This document shows, one piece after another, positions 36,710 through 46,342 of a stretch of DNA of 64,000 nucleotides. Source of the stretch: Rhodopirellula bahusiensis (GTDB lineage: Bacteria > Planctomycetota > Planctomycetia > Pirellulales > Pirellulaceae); NCBI RefSeq assembly GCF_002727185.1, contig NZ_NIZW01000015.1:1-64000 (forward strand), written 5' to 3'. The notes beneath the pieces were generated by a model. The model did not search any database, was not told the DNA's origin, and saw only the letters and a program-made list of their open reading frames with translations. The translations under genes were made by a program, and so were the position numbers. The number at the start of each line of letters is the position of its first letter. The first letter of the stretch is position 1.

Positions 36710-38015
36710 ATACAACGTGCTGATTGTCGGCACCGGTGGACGTGAACATGCCTTGGCATGGAAAGTCAAACAGAGCCAACACGTACAAAATGTTTTCGTT
36801 GCCCCCGGCAACGCTGGGACCGGCGTCGATGCGACGAATGTCGACATCGATCCGGCCGATCACGATGCCGTGATCCAATTCGCGAAAGAGAACAACGTCG
36901 GATTGGTCATCGTTGGCCCCGAGGCTCCCTTGGTCGCTGGATTGGTCGATGCGTTGACCGATGCCGGCCTGCGAGCGTTCGGCCCCAGCAAAGCCGCGTC
37001 GGAACTGGAAGGCAGCAAGGTCTTTTGCAAGAACCTGCTTCGATCCGCGGACATTCCGACGGCAGACTATCGAACGTTCCGAAACGCCGATGATGCATCA
37101 CGCTACATCAAAGATCGATTCAGTGAACCAACCGATCCGGTCAATGTCGTTGTCAAAGCCGATGGTTTGGCCGCTGGCAAAGGCGTCGTCGTTTGCGACA
37201 CTCGCAGCGAAGCCTTGGAAGCGATCGATCGCATTGCGGCTCGCAAAGAGTTCGGTGCCGCTGGCAAAGAGTTGATCATTGAAGAACGCTTGACCGGCCC
37301 CGAAGTCAGCGTTCTGGCGATTACCGATGGCGAAACCATCGTGACATTGCCGCCCGCACAAGATCACAAACCCGCCAACGATGGCGACACCGGTCCAAAC
37401 ACCGGCGGCATGGGAGCCTACTGCCCCGCCCCTGTGCTGGATGAAGAAACGCTCGCCAAAGTGGAATCAAGCATCCTGGTCCCCGTCGTTCATGCGATGA
37501 AACGGTCGCGCCGTCCATTCAAAGGTGTGCTGTACGCGGGTTTGATGCTGACCCCCGCCGGCCCCAAGGTTTTGGAATTCAACGTTCGCTTCGGCGACCC
37601 TGAATGCCAACCGCTGCTGATGCGTTTGAAGACCGACCTCGTGGAAGTCATGCAGGCCGTTGTCGATGGCAAGCTCGAAGAAACCGGTCCACTCGAATTC
37701 GACCCGCGACCTGCGATCTGCGTTGTCATGGCCAGCGAAGGCTACCCAGCCGACTACGAAAAAGGCCACGCGATCACGGGGATCGAAACCGCCGACCAAA
37801 TGGAAGACGTCAAAGTTTTCCACGCGGGGACGCAACGAGTCGATGGCGAAGTCGTCAACACCGGCGGCCGCGTCCTCGGTGTGACGGCGATGGGCGATTC
37901 CATCAGCGCCGCGAAACTGCAGGCCTACAAAGCCGTTCGAAAAATTCGCTGGCAGGGTGCCTGGTGCCGCAAAGACATCAGCGACAAAGCACTCGTCACT
38001 GCGGCCAAGGCCTAA
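36702..38015 (+). CDS. purD: Phosphoribosylamine-glycine ligase (GAR synthetase)
   Basis: 437 residues from the ATG at 36702 (MSKYNVLIVGTGGREHALAW), overlapping the DUF1080 stop by 8 nt. ATP-dependent ligation of glycine to phosphoribosylamine, second step of purine synthesis. Family blocks: GGREHALAWK, VGPEAPLVAGL, FGPSKAASELEGSK, VKADGLAAGKGVV (ATP-grasp), NTGGMGAYCPAPV and EFNVRFGDPECQ. Full length for the family (about 425-435). Followed by a gap holding repeat B. Confidence 0.95.
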   Translation: MSKYNVLIVGTGGREHALAWKVKQSQHVQNVFVAPGNAGTGVDATNVDIDPADHDAVIQFAKENNVGLVIVGPEAPLVAGLVDALTDAGLRAFGPSKAASELEGSKVFCKNLLRSADIPTADYRTFRNADDASRYIKDRFSEPTDPVNVVVKADGLAAGKGVVVCDTRSEALEAIDRIAARKEFGAAGKELIIEERLTGPEVSVLAITDGETIVTLPPAQDHKPANDGDTGPNTGGMGAYCPAPVLDEETLAKVESSILVPVVHAMKRSRRPFKGVLYAGLMLTPAGPKVLEFNVRFGDPECQPLLMRLKTDLVEVMQAVVDGKLEETGPLEFDPRPAICVVMASEGYPADYEKGHAITGIETADQMEDVKVFHAGTQRVDGEVVNTGGRVLGVTAMGDSISAAKLQAYKAVRKIRWQGAWCRKDISDKALVTAAKA

Positions 38016-38457
38016 ACCTGCGAAGATGCAATCCACTGCGAACGTGGTGAATGAGACAACGAATCCTCAACTGATGGATTCGACGTTTCATCCACCATGT
38101 TTTCAGAGTTCGTGCAGTTTTTAAGTGTTGTGTTCGTGACGTCTTGCGAACCCCGCCCGCGCAGAGGTCGTGCGGTTTTGAAGTGCCGTGCTCACAAGGT
38201 TGAAATCACCCTCCTGAACGCAGTTGGGGAGGGTCGGAATGCGAGCGTTCAGTGAGAATTCCGGGGAGGGTAGTGCGCGCCATATCCCGTGCTCGGCCCT
38301 CACCCTCGCGTACGCCTGAACGGCGTCGCTCGCCCTCTCCCCAAACTTCGTTTTGGGAGAGGTACGGTGTGCGAAAGCAGCGTTAATACCTGTGTCAACA
38401 AGCTGCACGCCCTCTTCGCTCGGGGTGATCGGGCAAGTCCTGGTACCTCTGCTGATC
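38016..38457. other. 442-bp convergent gap holding repeat B
   Basis: Lies between the stops of purD (+) and the lipoprotein gene (-). Contains TCGTGCAGTTTTTAAGT at 38110-38126 (shared with 25350-25366) and repeat B (38163-38363). No gene seen; the open frame here runs within repeat sequence. Confidence 0.6.
38163..38363 (-). repeat. Dispersed ~200-bp repeat, copy B (inverted relative to A)
   Basis: Reverse complement of repeat A at 27365-27566, with about ten differences over 201 bp. The matching part ends abruptly on both sides, at AGAGGTCGTGCGG and GGGAGAGGTACGG. Lies between convergent genes. Confidence 0.9.
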
Positions 38458-39162
38458 TCAGTGATTCAGCAACCCTGGGGAATCCTTTTGCGTGACACGG
38501 CGGAAGATATCCTGCAACAGGATCTGTTCCAGCGTCGTGTCGCGCCCCAGCGGAATCCATCCGAGCGTTTGCGGATTGTCATCGAAGTCATCAACGCGAC
38601 TGGTTCGTGAACCGTCGTGGCGTTGTCCGGCGGTGGTTTCCGTCGCGTACTGAGTCCGGTCTGTGTCTTCCAAATCCTTCTGAACGATGATCTCAACCGA
38701 GTAGCCGTTCGAGTGCGGCCGAACATGGACGATCGCGCGACGGCGGATGGACTGCAACGTGCTTTGCAGCCGTTCAAATCCAGGCGAACTGTCTTTCCGC
38801 CAAGGCTCGAGAATTGAACCGCCAACTTTGTAGCTTGTTTCCAATCGACCTTCGAGAACAGCACCGGGCTGATTGACCACCGGTTGCTCCCGAGAGATCT
38901 TGAACACGTCGTCGACGGCATCCACCACCTGCAACCACAGGAAGTCGGCGGGTACCGGCGGCAGGTCCAACGGATTGGGAACGTACTGAGGTGGAAAATC
39001 AGTTCCAAGTCGATACGCGAGCTGACCACAACCAGCCGACAGAGTCGCCAACAAGCAAATCATCATCCACTGCAAACCACCGCCACAACGACGATGCGAA
39101 GGGCGGAATCGGTTGCCGGATCGTCGCGATGCCGCGCGAGTGCGTTCTGAGCAATCGGTCAT
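38458..39162 (-). CDS. Putative lipoprotein of unknown function
   Basis: 234 residues from the ATG at 39162. A long basic N-region precedes a short hydrophobic stretch ending in the lipobox LSAGC (Cys45); a start at the internal Met-Met (MMICLLATLSAGC) would give a more ordinary signal. The body has beta-rich segments (GAVLEGRLETSYKVGG, AIVHVRPHSNGYSVEIIVQKDL) and a C-terminal helix (LEQILLQDIFRRVTQ). This shape is compatible with an outer-membrane-assembly lipoprotein, but no family is recognised. It lies 5 bp after the stop of the PPIase gene and is probably co-transcribed with it. Confidence 0.72.
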   Translation of the reverse strand: MTDCSERTRAASRRSGNRFRPSHRRCGGGLQWMMICLLATLSAGCGQLAYRLGTDFPPQYVPNPLDLPPVPADFLWLQVVDAVDDVFKISREQPVVNQPGAVLEGRLETSYKVGGSILEPWRKDSSPGFERLQSTLQSIRRRAIVHVRPHSNGYSVEIIVQKDLEDTDRTQYATETTAGQRHDGSRTSRVDDFDDNPQTLGWIPLGRDTTLEQILLQDIFRRVTQKDSPGLLNH

Positions 39163-39167
39163 TCCGC

Positions 39168-40337
39168 CTACCTTTGCAGTGCCGGCCGAGCGGACACCTG
39201 CATCAGCGGTTTTGCACCGGGGAAGTCTTCGGGATAGAGCGACCAAACTGGCACTCGGCTCCGAACTTCTTTCATCACGTTTTCTTGGTCCGCCAGGATC
39301 TTCTTCTGGCGAAGGACCTCAGAGATATCGTCCTGAAGTTCACCCACTGGCGAAACTCCTGCGTCTTCTCGTTCTAAAACGCGAATGATGTGAAACGCGT
39401 CCTTGTCTTCGATGATTTCGCTCATCTTGCCGGTGGGCAAGGTGAAGATCTTTTGATCGAGCACCGTCGAGGCCAGAGAACCTTGGTTTGTCCAATTGTG
39501 CAAACCACCTGAGCTGGCAAATGGTTCCTCGCTTTTTGCTTTTGCGACGGCTTGCATGCTACCGCCGTACAACGCTTCGCGGCCCATGTCTGAAATCACC
39601 TTCATCGCGGCTTGTCGATCAGGATGATTGCTGAACATGACCGTCAATTGTTCCCAACGAGCACGCGCTTTGTGCTCGTAATCCGAGCGATGCGTTTGGT
39701 AGTACTCGACAATCTCCGCGAGCGGTACGGAAGGGTCTTTGTTGACTTTGCCACGAATGTACAAGTGGCCCAGCATTTGATCCATGAATTCGCGTTGGCG
39801 AAGTGCAAGCGACGAACCTTCTTTTCGAAGCATGTCATCGAGTTCGCCGTTGGAGTCCACCCCCGCCTTCTTCTTCAGGCTGGGAAGTTCTGTTTCGTAA
39901 AACATCTGGCGTGCTTTGGCGGACATCGTCGCTTCGGCTTCGCGACGTTTGTCGGCGGCTGCGGTGCCAACTTGATCCAGCAAAAATGCTTCGCGAAGCA
40001 TGCGTGTTTGAATGGTTTGAGCCAACAGTCCACGAGTCATCTTCAAACGCACAAAGTGCAATTGGTCGTCCGGGACTTTTTCGTTGGTTTGAGCGAGGAC
40101 TTGCGAAATTCGCGAATCGACCTTGGGACTGAGTTCCCCGAGCAGGATGCGGCCTTGGCCGACAACCGCCATCACCGTTGCCGGATCCGATGGCAAAGGC
40201 ACCGCTTTCGCAGCGTCCACTTCGGCTCGCGTCGGTACCTGCGCATGCACCGTCGGCGATGCCATGGAGATCACTCCAATCGCCAACGCAATCCAAACGG
40301 AACAACGAGGGACGATGTGATGGCAGAGCGAAGGCAT
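39168..40337 (-). CDS. Exported parvulin-type peptidyl-prolyl isomerase
   Basis: 389 residues, ATG start. Signal peptide of about 32 residues (CSVWIALAIGVISMASPTVHA). An N-terminal SurA/PrsA-like helical chaperone region (about 40-225: RLKMTRGLLAQTIQTRMLREAFL, IVEYYQTHRSDY) is followed by a parvulin rotamase domain at about 225-330 with ARARWEQLTVMFS, SSGGLHNWTNQGSL, FTLPTGKMSEIIE and FHIIRVLERED. Probably a periplasmic folding factor for envelope proteins, as SurA is; the lipoprotein gene 5 bp downstream may be a client or partner. Confidence 0.87.
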   Translation of the reverse strand: MPSLCHHIVPRCSVWIALAIGVISMASPTVHAQVPTRAEVDAAKAVPLPSDPATVMAVVGQGRILLGELSPKVDSRISQVLAQTNEKVPDDQLHFVRLKMTRGLLAQTIQTRMLREAFLLDQVGTAAADKRREAEATMSAKARQMFYETELPSLKKKAGVDSNGELDDMLRKEGSSLALRQREFMDQMLGHLYIRGKVNKDPSVPLAEIVEYYQTHRSDYEHKARARWEQLTVMFSNHPDRQAAMKVISDMGREALYGGSMQAVAKAKSEEPFASSGGLHNWTNQGSLASTVLDQKIFTLPTGKMSEIIEDKDAFHIIRVLEREDAGVSPVGELQDDISEVLRQKKILADQENVMKEVRSRVPVWSLYPEDFPGAKPLMQVSARPALQR

Positions 40338-40549
40338 GGTGACCCCAATTCGCGACGGAAAAAAAAGGACAAGTTCGGCTTGTAGAAAATCCTGCCACCC
40401 ATTGGCAACCGCGATTTGGTGACAATCAATGGATGAACACCGTTTTCACCTGCTTTCCGCGTTGTGGTGCATTGCTGGCATCGTCGACAACCGAAACAAT
40501 GCGGGAAACATTGACCGTGAAACTGCTCCACTTCGATCGAATCAACGCC

Positions 40550-41485
40550 ATGGATTATCGCCCCGTCCAACTCGACGACGCCCTCGAAAATGACTTGCGT
40601 CAATTGGTTCGCCTTTCGATCGCCGAGGATTTGGATATCGCAGTCGACTGGACCACCGTCGCGATGATCGTCCCCGAGCGTCGAGGCGCATGCCAAATCG
40701 TTCCACGCTGCACTGGCATCGCCGCGGGAATCGCGTTGGCACCGTGGATCGTCGATGAGTTTGACGCGGATCTGGAGGTGGAGGTCTTGATCGAAGAAGG
40801 TGCTCCGTTGGTTCCCGGTGAACCGATCGTGCGTCTGACGGGTTCCGCCAGAGACCTGCTGACCAGCGAACGCGTGTTGCTCAACATCCTTTCGCGTTTG
40901 TGCGGGGTCGCGACGCTCACGGGACGTTACGTCGAAGCAATCGGAGAACACTCCGCCAGACTTTATGACACTCGCAAAACGACACCTGGTTGGCGCCGTC
41001 TTGAAAAGTACGCGGTCCGGTGTGGTGGCGGGCACAACCATCGAACCGGTCTGTACGATGGGTTTCTGATCAAAGACAACCACCTCGCCCTTGGTCGCAG
41101 TGAGAATGATCCGTCGTCCAAACTGACCGCCGGCGAAGCAGCAACGCGAGCCGTGGCGATGCGGGGAGCCAGCGTCAATCATTTGGTCGCTCCACCAATG
41201 GTAGAAATCGAAGTCGACACGCTGGAACAGTTTGAACAAGTCGCGATGACTGGCATCGACATCGTCCTGCTGGATAACTTCACACTGGACGACCTTCGCA
41301 CCGCGGTCGCTCGACGAGATGAGCTGGGTGTGACGCTGGACTTGGAAGCATCCGGCAACGTCACGATTGATACGATCGGCAATGTCGCTGCGACTGGCGT
41401 GGACCGAATCAGCAGTGGAGCTTTGACGCATCAAGCGACGTGGTTGGACCTGGGGATGGACTGGCTCGACGGGTTCGCAACCTAG
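40550..41485 (+). CDS. nadC: Nicotinate-nucleotide pyrophosphorylase (quinolinate phosphoribosyltransferase)
   Basis: 311 residues from the ATG at 40550 (MDYRPVQLDDALEN); an ATG at 40499 would add 17 residues unlike the family. Converts quinolinate and PRPP to nicotinate mononucleotide in de novo NAD synthesis. Signature parts: AEDLDIAVDWTT, LLNILSRLCGVATLTG, DTRKTTPGWRRLEKYAVRCGG (PRPP/quinolinate Lys and Arg), HRTGLYDGFLIKDNH, and C-terminal LDLEASGNVTIDTI. Slightly longer than E. coli NadC (297). Divergent from the PPIase gene. Confidence 0.94.
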   Translation: MDYRPVQLDDALENDLRQLVRLSIAEDLDIAVDWTTVAMIVPERRGACQIVPRCTGIAAGIALAPWIVDEFDADLEVEVLIEEGAPLVPGEPIVRLTGSARDLLTSERVLLNILSRLCGVATLTGRYVEAIGEHSARLYDTRKTTPGWRRLEKYAVRCGGGHNHRTGLYDGFLIKDNHLALGRSENDPSSKLTAGEAATRAVAMRGASVNHLVAPPMVEIEVDTLEQFEQVAMTGIDIVLLDNFTLDDLRTAVARRDELGVTLDLEASGNVTIDTIGNVAATGVDRISSGALTHQATWLDLGMDWLDGFAT

Positions 41486-41542
41486 TGTTGGGGAAATCAG
41501 GCCGTTGGTAGCGGTCATTCACTTCCTCTTTGTACACCGACC

Positions 41543-43051
41543 ATGCCGTCAACTCACTCGGACGCTCCGCCTGCATCGTCGAAGTCCGCCGATTCACCTC
41601 AATCGGTGTCCATCCTGGGCAGCCGGCACTGGTATGACTTTGTCCAACCGTGCCTGGATTCGGCATCGATTTTGGCATCTTTGGTGATGGTCAAATTCGC
41701 TGCGAGAGGTCATGTCGATGATGCATCGTTCGCAATGGGTTTGATCGCGGTCATCGTGTTCTTTCTCAGCAGCCAACTGACGGGACTGCAGCGGGGCGAC
41801 CGCCGCGCCTGCACCGACAGCGAAATCATTCGAGTGCTGGCAACATGGACGATGACGATCCTGGTTCTAGGAGTCATCGCGTTCGCCACTCGCTACGGCC
41901 AATACTTTGCCCGATCCGTGATTCTTTCTTGGTGCGTGCTTTGTCCCGCCATGATCGGACTTTCACGAATGTGTTTGCGAATCGTGCAATTCGGATTGCT
42001 TCGTCGCGGCGTCGGTGTTCGCCGCGTCGCGATCGCGGGCTGCAACACGCTGGGTCACCAAACGCATTCCAACATCGAGTCAGACTCATCACTCGGTTTG
42101 CAATTCGCGGGTTTCTACGACGATCGCAATCTGACCCGCGATGCACAGGCAAACGATGATGCATCCGACGAAGGTGACTCGGGCGAACTGAATTCAACCA
42201 CAACAGAGCCCGCGACTAATCTTCAAGGCGACTTGAATGACCTGATCGCGGCGGCACGTTCGGGCGAAGTCGAAACGGTGCTGGTGACGCTTCCGATGCG
42301 AGCCGAAAAACGAATCCGATATTTGCTGGACGAACTGAGCGACTCGACGGCGTCGGTGTACATCGTCCCCGATTTCTTTGTGTTTGAGTTGCTTCACGCT
42401 CGCTGGACACAAGTCGGCGGATTGCCTGCCGTCAGTGTCACTGAATCACCCATGTTTGGCATCGATGGCGTCGCGAAACGAGCGGCGGATCTGATCATCG
42501 CGACCGCAGGATTGCTCGCGATCTCTGTTCCGATGCTGGCCATCGCCTCGGCAGTCAAGCTGACCTCACCCGGTCCAGTCTTCTTCCGACAACGTCGTTA
42601 CGGGTTGGACGGACAAGAGATTCGGGTTTGGAAGTTTCGGTCCATGACGACTTGCGACGATGGTGCCGTTGTCAAACAAGCCACCGCCAACGACGCTCGA
42701 ATCACCCCTCTGGGAGCGATCCTTCGGAAAACCAGCCTGGACGAACTGCCACAACTTTTCAACGTGATTGAGGGGTCGATGTCGTTAGTCGGACCGCGAC
42801 CTCACGCCTCCGCCCACAACGAACAATATCGCGGTTTGATCCGTGGATATATGATGCGGCACAAGGTCAAACCGGGAATCACCGGACTGGCCCAGGTCAA
42901 CGGCTGTCGCGGCGAGACGGAAACGGTCGACAAAATGGAACAGCGAATCCATTTCGATCACCAATACATTCGTTCTTGGTCCCTCTCGCTCGACATTCGA
43001 ATTTTGTTCCGAACACTGCTCGTCGTTTGGAAACAACCCGAAGCGTACTGA
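41543..43051 (+). CDS. Polyprenyl-phosphate sugar-1-phosphate transferase (WcaJ/WbaP type)
   Basis: 502 residues, ATG start. Starts an exopolysaccharide or O-antigen unit by moving a sugar phosphate from a nucleotide sugar to a polyprenyl phosphate at the inner membrane. N-terminal half: several membrane segments (about 36-160: [38 protein letters not shown]) and a CoA-binding-like part ([13 protein letters not shown]). C-terminal bacterial sugar-transferase domain: [73 protein letters not shown]. The sugar cannot be inferred. No other polysaccharide genes adjoin. Confidence 0.9.
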   Translation: MPSTHSDAPPASSKSADSPQSVSILGSRHWYDFVQPCLDSASILASLVMVKFAARGHVDDASFAMGLIAVIVFFLSSQLTGLQRGDRRACTDSEIIRVLATWTMTILVLGVIAFATRYGQYFARSVILSWCVLCPAMIGLSRMCLRIVQFGLLRRGVGVRRVAIAGCNTLGHQTHSNIESDSSLGLQFAGFYDDRNLTRDAQANDDASDEGDSGELNSTTTEPATNLQGDLNDLIAAARSGEVETVLVTLPMRAEKRIRYLLDELSDSTASVYIVPDFFVFELLHARWTQVGGLPAVSVTESPMFGIDGVAKRAADLIIATAGLLAISVPMLAIASAVKLTSPGPVFFRQRRYGLDGQEIRVWKFRSMTTCDDGAVVKQATANDARITPLGAILRKTSLDELPQLFNVIEGSMSLVGPRPHASAHNEQYRGLIRGYMMRHKVKPGITGLAQVNGCRGETETVDKMEQRIHFDHQYIRSWSLSLDIRILFRTLLVVWKQPEAY

Positions 43052-43075
43052 CTCAACTCCCGGCATCGATGTCAC

Positions 43076-43651
43076 ATGTTCCCACTGCTGCTCATCGATG
43101 GATACAACGTGATCGGGCCGGTGGCTCCACCTTCGCGTGGTGCATCCACGAATTGGTTGCACGACGAACGTCAGTTGCTACTCAACCGATTGTCGGAACA
43201 TCTGACCGACATCATTCGCACTCGCACGTGCGTGGTCTTTGACGCTCGCAATCCGCCACATGGCGTGAGCGATCGAATGTCGTTCGCCGACATGGATGTT
43301 CGTTTCGCGGTCGGCTACCCAGAAGCGGACGACTTGATCGAAGAACTGATCTTCCAACATCCAAATCCAAAGTCATTGACGGTGGTGTCCTCCGATCATC
43401 GTCTGCATGCCGCCGCCAAACGCAAGAAAGCGTTGCCAATTGATTCCGATGTTTGGTTGGACGCGTTATTGGATGGGCAAATCCAAATGGCCAAGCTTCC
43501 GAAAGCGAATTCCAAACGAAAACGTCCCAAGCAGTCCGACAGCCCATCTGGTGAATCATCCGACGAAGCGGCCTCGAGCGGTCCAACCCTGGACGCGATG
43601 CTGGACACCGACGAAATCCAGAAGTGGCTCGATCAGTACGGTTCGGACTGA
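43076..43651 (+). CDS. NYN/YacP-like nuclease-domain protein
   Basis: 191 residues, ATG start. The N-terminal domain has the PIN-like NYN acidic residues: LLIDGYNVIGP, VVFDARNPPHG, PEADDLIEELIFQH and TVVSSDHRLHAAAKRK. B. subtilis relatives (YacP/Rae1) act as ribosome-associated endoribonucleases; that role is only suggested here. The C-terminal 60 residues are Lys/Ser-rich and end with a short helix (DEIQKWLDQYGSD). Follows the sugar-phosphotransferase by 24 bp, probably co-transcribed. Confidence 0.82.
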   Translation: MFPLLLIDGYNVIGPVAPPSRGASTNWLHDERQLLLNRLSEHLTDIIRTRTCVVFDARNPPHGVSDRMSFADMDVRFAVGYPEADDLIEELIFQHPNPKSLTVVSSDHRLHAAAKRKKALPIDSDVWLDALLDGQIQMAKLPKANSKRKRPKQSDSPSGESSDEAASSGPTLDAMLDTDEIQKWLDQYGSD

Positions 43652-43809
43652 GAGCGGAAACGCGATCACAACACCCCAAACCTGACTCAGCCGACGCCAC
43701 GAATGCACTCTCGCGATCGTCAGGTTTCGCATTGGCCTCCCATGTATGCTGTGGCCTTCGTAGACCGATGGTCCCTTTTGAATTTTGACTCTTGGCGGAT
43801 TTGACTGAA

Positions 43810-45927
43810 ATGGCTCTGGTGTTGACTCGTGGACTGGTTGCCTTCGGATGTCTCGCAATCGCATCGGCGGCCCCGGTGCTGGCTGATGGACCGGCTGACA
43901 ACCAAGCCGAAAACGTTCGTCCGATTCCGCCGGCAGGAATCGAAGTCGACGCGGAAGCCGTGGATGCTCTGCAAGCTAAAGCCGCCGTGGTTCGGAAACG
44001 CTGGCAGCAATTGGTCGACGCCGCGAAAACGGACAAACAAGGATCAACGGCACTGGCTCGATTGATCGATCTCGAACCCGAAGTCCTGGTGTTCCCTCGT
44101 GCGGTGGAGATGACGATCGAGCAATCCATTTTTTACTCGCCCAAAGCATTGTCGGACGCCGATCGATTGTTGGAAATTGCCAACGAACGAATCGACCGGA
44201 TCGCCGCCGGTGCCTCCTGGGCCGAGGTGGTGGGACTGGAAACGAGCAACGAAAAGCAACTGATTGCAGGTGGCTATCGATCCAAGATCGACGATTCGTT
44301 TCAACCCTACGGTGTGGTCGTTCCAGCAAACGTGAACGTCGTGAACACGTTGCCGATCCGAATGGATGTCTGGCTGCACGGCCGAGGCGAAAAGGTTTCT
44401 GAGTTGGCGTTTCTGAACAAACACAGCAACCGGCCAGACCGATACCGAACGGGCAACGAACCGATGCCCCAATCCGCCATCGTCGCCCATCCATACGGCC
44501 GCTATAGCAACGCGTTTAAGTTCGCCGGAGAAGTCGATGTTCTGGAATTGATCGACTACCTTCAGCGCCGCGTTGCCATCGATGATCAACGCATTGCCAT
44601 TCGCGGGTTTTCGATGGGTGGCGCGGGATGCTGGCAATTCGCGACGCACTATGCCGATCGATTCTTTGCTGCCACGCCCGGCGCAGGATTCTCCGAAACG
44701 CAGCTGTTCTTGAAAGTGTTCCAAGGCGAAGACGCCGCCGGGACCGCTCCCTCCCACCAAAAAACATTGTGGCAACTTTACGATTGCCCACCGTGGGCGG
44801 CCAATCTGCGAAACCTGCCGACGATCGCCTACAGCGGCGAAATCGATCGACAAAAGCAGGCCGCTGATGTCATGGAATCAGAACTGGAGAAACACGGCAT
44901 CGACTTGGTGCACTTGATCGGTCCTCAAACCGCTCACAAGATCCATCCCGATGCTAAGCAAGAAATCGCACGTCGGTTGAATTTGATCGAACAACAGATT
45001 CAGCCCGGCGTTCCCCGCAACGTCCACCTGACAACCATGACGTTGCGGTATTCGAAGATGCACTGGATCGAAGTCACTGGCATGCAACAACACTGGTCAC
45101 CGGCCACCGTTGATGCAGCGGTGATACGACATCCCGCTGACTCAAGCGAACAGATTGAGATCGAGTGCGAAAACGCGACTCGACTGCGACTGAACTTCGA
45201 CGCAGGCCAGTGGCCTGGAAAACCCAACGGACGCGTGGGCGTGATGATCAACGGCAACCACGTCACCGACGCTAGCAACGACCCCATGGTGGGATCCGAT
45301 CGTTCTTTCGCCGCCGAATTCATGTACGACGGAGAATGGAAAATCGCCACCGAAGACTCCACTTCGCTTCGCAAGCGGCCTGGGCTTCAAGGGCCGATCG
45401 ACGATGCCTTCATGGACCGATTTGTCTTCGTGATGCCATCGGGAACCTCCACCGATCCGATCGTCGAAAAGTGGATTCAAGAGGAATCGAAACACGCCAT
45501 GGATCATTGGCGATTGCACTTCCGAGGTGACATTCGTGTGATCCAAGACACGGAAGTCGATGCGGCCATGATGGCGAATCAAAACGTGATTTTGTTTGGC
45601 GATGCCACCAGCAATCAAGTGATTGCAAAGCTGCTATCCAAACTGCCACTGAACTGGACCCAGGAACAAATCCGCATTGGAAACAATGAGGTCGACGGGG
45701 CAGGGCACGTGCCAGTGATGATCTACCCCAACCCAGAAAGCCCGAATCACTACGTCGTGATCAACAGCGGATTCACGTTTCGCGAATACGACTATTTGAA
45801 CAACGCACGCCAGACCCCCAAGCTACCCGACTGGGCGATCTTGAATGTCAGCGAAGGCTCGACCTTCCGCGACCCAGGCAAGGTCATCGCGGCGGGCTTC
45901 TTCGATGAAGCATGGCAACCGGAGTGA
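43810..45927 (+). CDS. Exported alpha/beta-hydrolase (prolyl-oligopeptidase-like)
   Basis: 705 residues from the ATG at 43810; the TTG at 43792 would add six residues. Signal peptide about 25 residues (RGLVAFGCLAIASAAPVLA). The hydrolase domain has the nucleophile elbow IAIRGFSMGGAGCWQFAT with Ser268, typical of prolyl-oligopeptidase or esterase folds, and a possible acid/His pair later (IAYSGEIDRQKQ, LIGPQTAHKIHPDA). The last 300 residues are beta-rich and unassigned (EIECENATRLRLNFDAG, MDRFVFVMPSG). Long relative to ordinary esterases. Substrate unknown. Confidence 0.8.
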   Translation: MALVLTRGLVAFGCLAIASAAPVLADGPADNQAENVRPIPPAGIEVDAEAVDALQAKAAVVRKRWQQLVDAAKTDKQGSTALARLIDLEPEVLVFPRAVEMTIEQSIFYSPKALSDADRLLEIANERIDRIAAGASWAEVVGLETSNEKQLIAGGYRSKIDDSFQPYGVVVPANVNVVNTLPIRMDVWLHGRGEKVSELAFLNKHSNRPDRYRTGNEPMPQSAIVAHPYGRYSNAFKFAGEVDVLELIDYLQRRVAIDDQRIAIRGFSMGGAGCWQFATHYADRFFAATPGAGFSETQLFLKVFQGEDAAGTAPSHQKTLWQLYDCPPWAANLRNLPTIAYSGEIDRQKQAADVMESELEKHGIDLVHLIGPQTAHKIHPDAKQEIARRLNLIEQQIQPGVPRNVHLTTMTLRYSKMHWIEVTGMQQHWSPATVDAAVIRHPADSSEQIEIECENATRLRLNFDAGQWPGKPNGRVGVMINGNHVTDASNDPMVGSDRSFAAEFMYDGEWKIATEDSTSLRKRPGLQGPIDDAFMDRFVFVMPSGTSTDPIVEKWIQEESKHAMDHWRLHFRGDIRVIQDTEVDAAMMANQNVILFGDATSNQVIAKLLSKLPLNWTQEQIRIGNNEVDGAGHVPVMIYPNPESPNHYVVINSGFTFREYDYLNNARQTPKLPDWAILNVSEGSTFRDPGKVIAAGFFDEAWQPE

Positions 45928-45949
45928 TTCCATCCGGTGTGAGCGTTTG

Positions 45950-46234
45950 ATGATCATCGAGTTTGAAACGCACGAAAAACGGTTCGTTCGGCGTCTCCCA
46001 ATTGGCGTTCGAAAGCGTGGTGAGTATGGTCACATGGTGCTGTTCGAAACTCAGTTTCGTCCAAACCAACTCGATGGCGATGACAAAGGGCTCTCTGCTC
46101 CCCACGTCGGACTCGCTCAATTCGCGTTGTGCGACGGCAGCGTGCGTGCGATCACGCAAGAAATCGATGCGGAAATCTACAACGCCCTCGGCAGCCGCAA
46201 TGGTGGCGAAGTCATCGACTCCGACGGTTTCTAA
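45950..46234 (+). pseudogene. Remnant of a DUF1559 (pseudopilin-like) gene
   Basis: From the ATG at 45950 the frame encodes 94 residues; the last 50 read HVGLAQFALCDGSVRAITQEI and NALGSRNGGEVIDSDGF. This is the usual C-terminal end of DUF1559 proteins, planctomycete pseudopilin-like exported proteins of about 300-400 residues. The N-terminal pilin-type helix and the central domain are missing, and no ribosome site is evident. I therefore call it a truncated gene, although a small expressed protein cannot be excluded. It lies between convergent genes. Confidence 0.7.
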
Positions 46235-46302
46235 ATCGTTATGCGAATGGTTGGAATTCAGCTCCATCCGATTCGAATGCCCATCTAGCAGACTCATCGC
46301 TG

Positions 46303-46342
46303 GAGCCCGACTGTCATGACGCTATTCCGTGGCGTCGGGCTC
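46303..46342 (+). terminator. Possible terminator hairpin between convergent genes
   Basis: Arms GAGCCCGAC (46303-46311) and GTCGGGCTC (46334-46342) are perfect, with a 22-nt loop, followed by TTCTTG. The right arm lies inside the last codons of the minus-strand gene, so the match may be partly coincidental. Confidence 0.35.
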
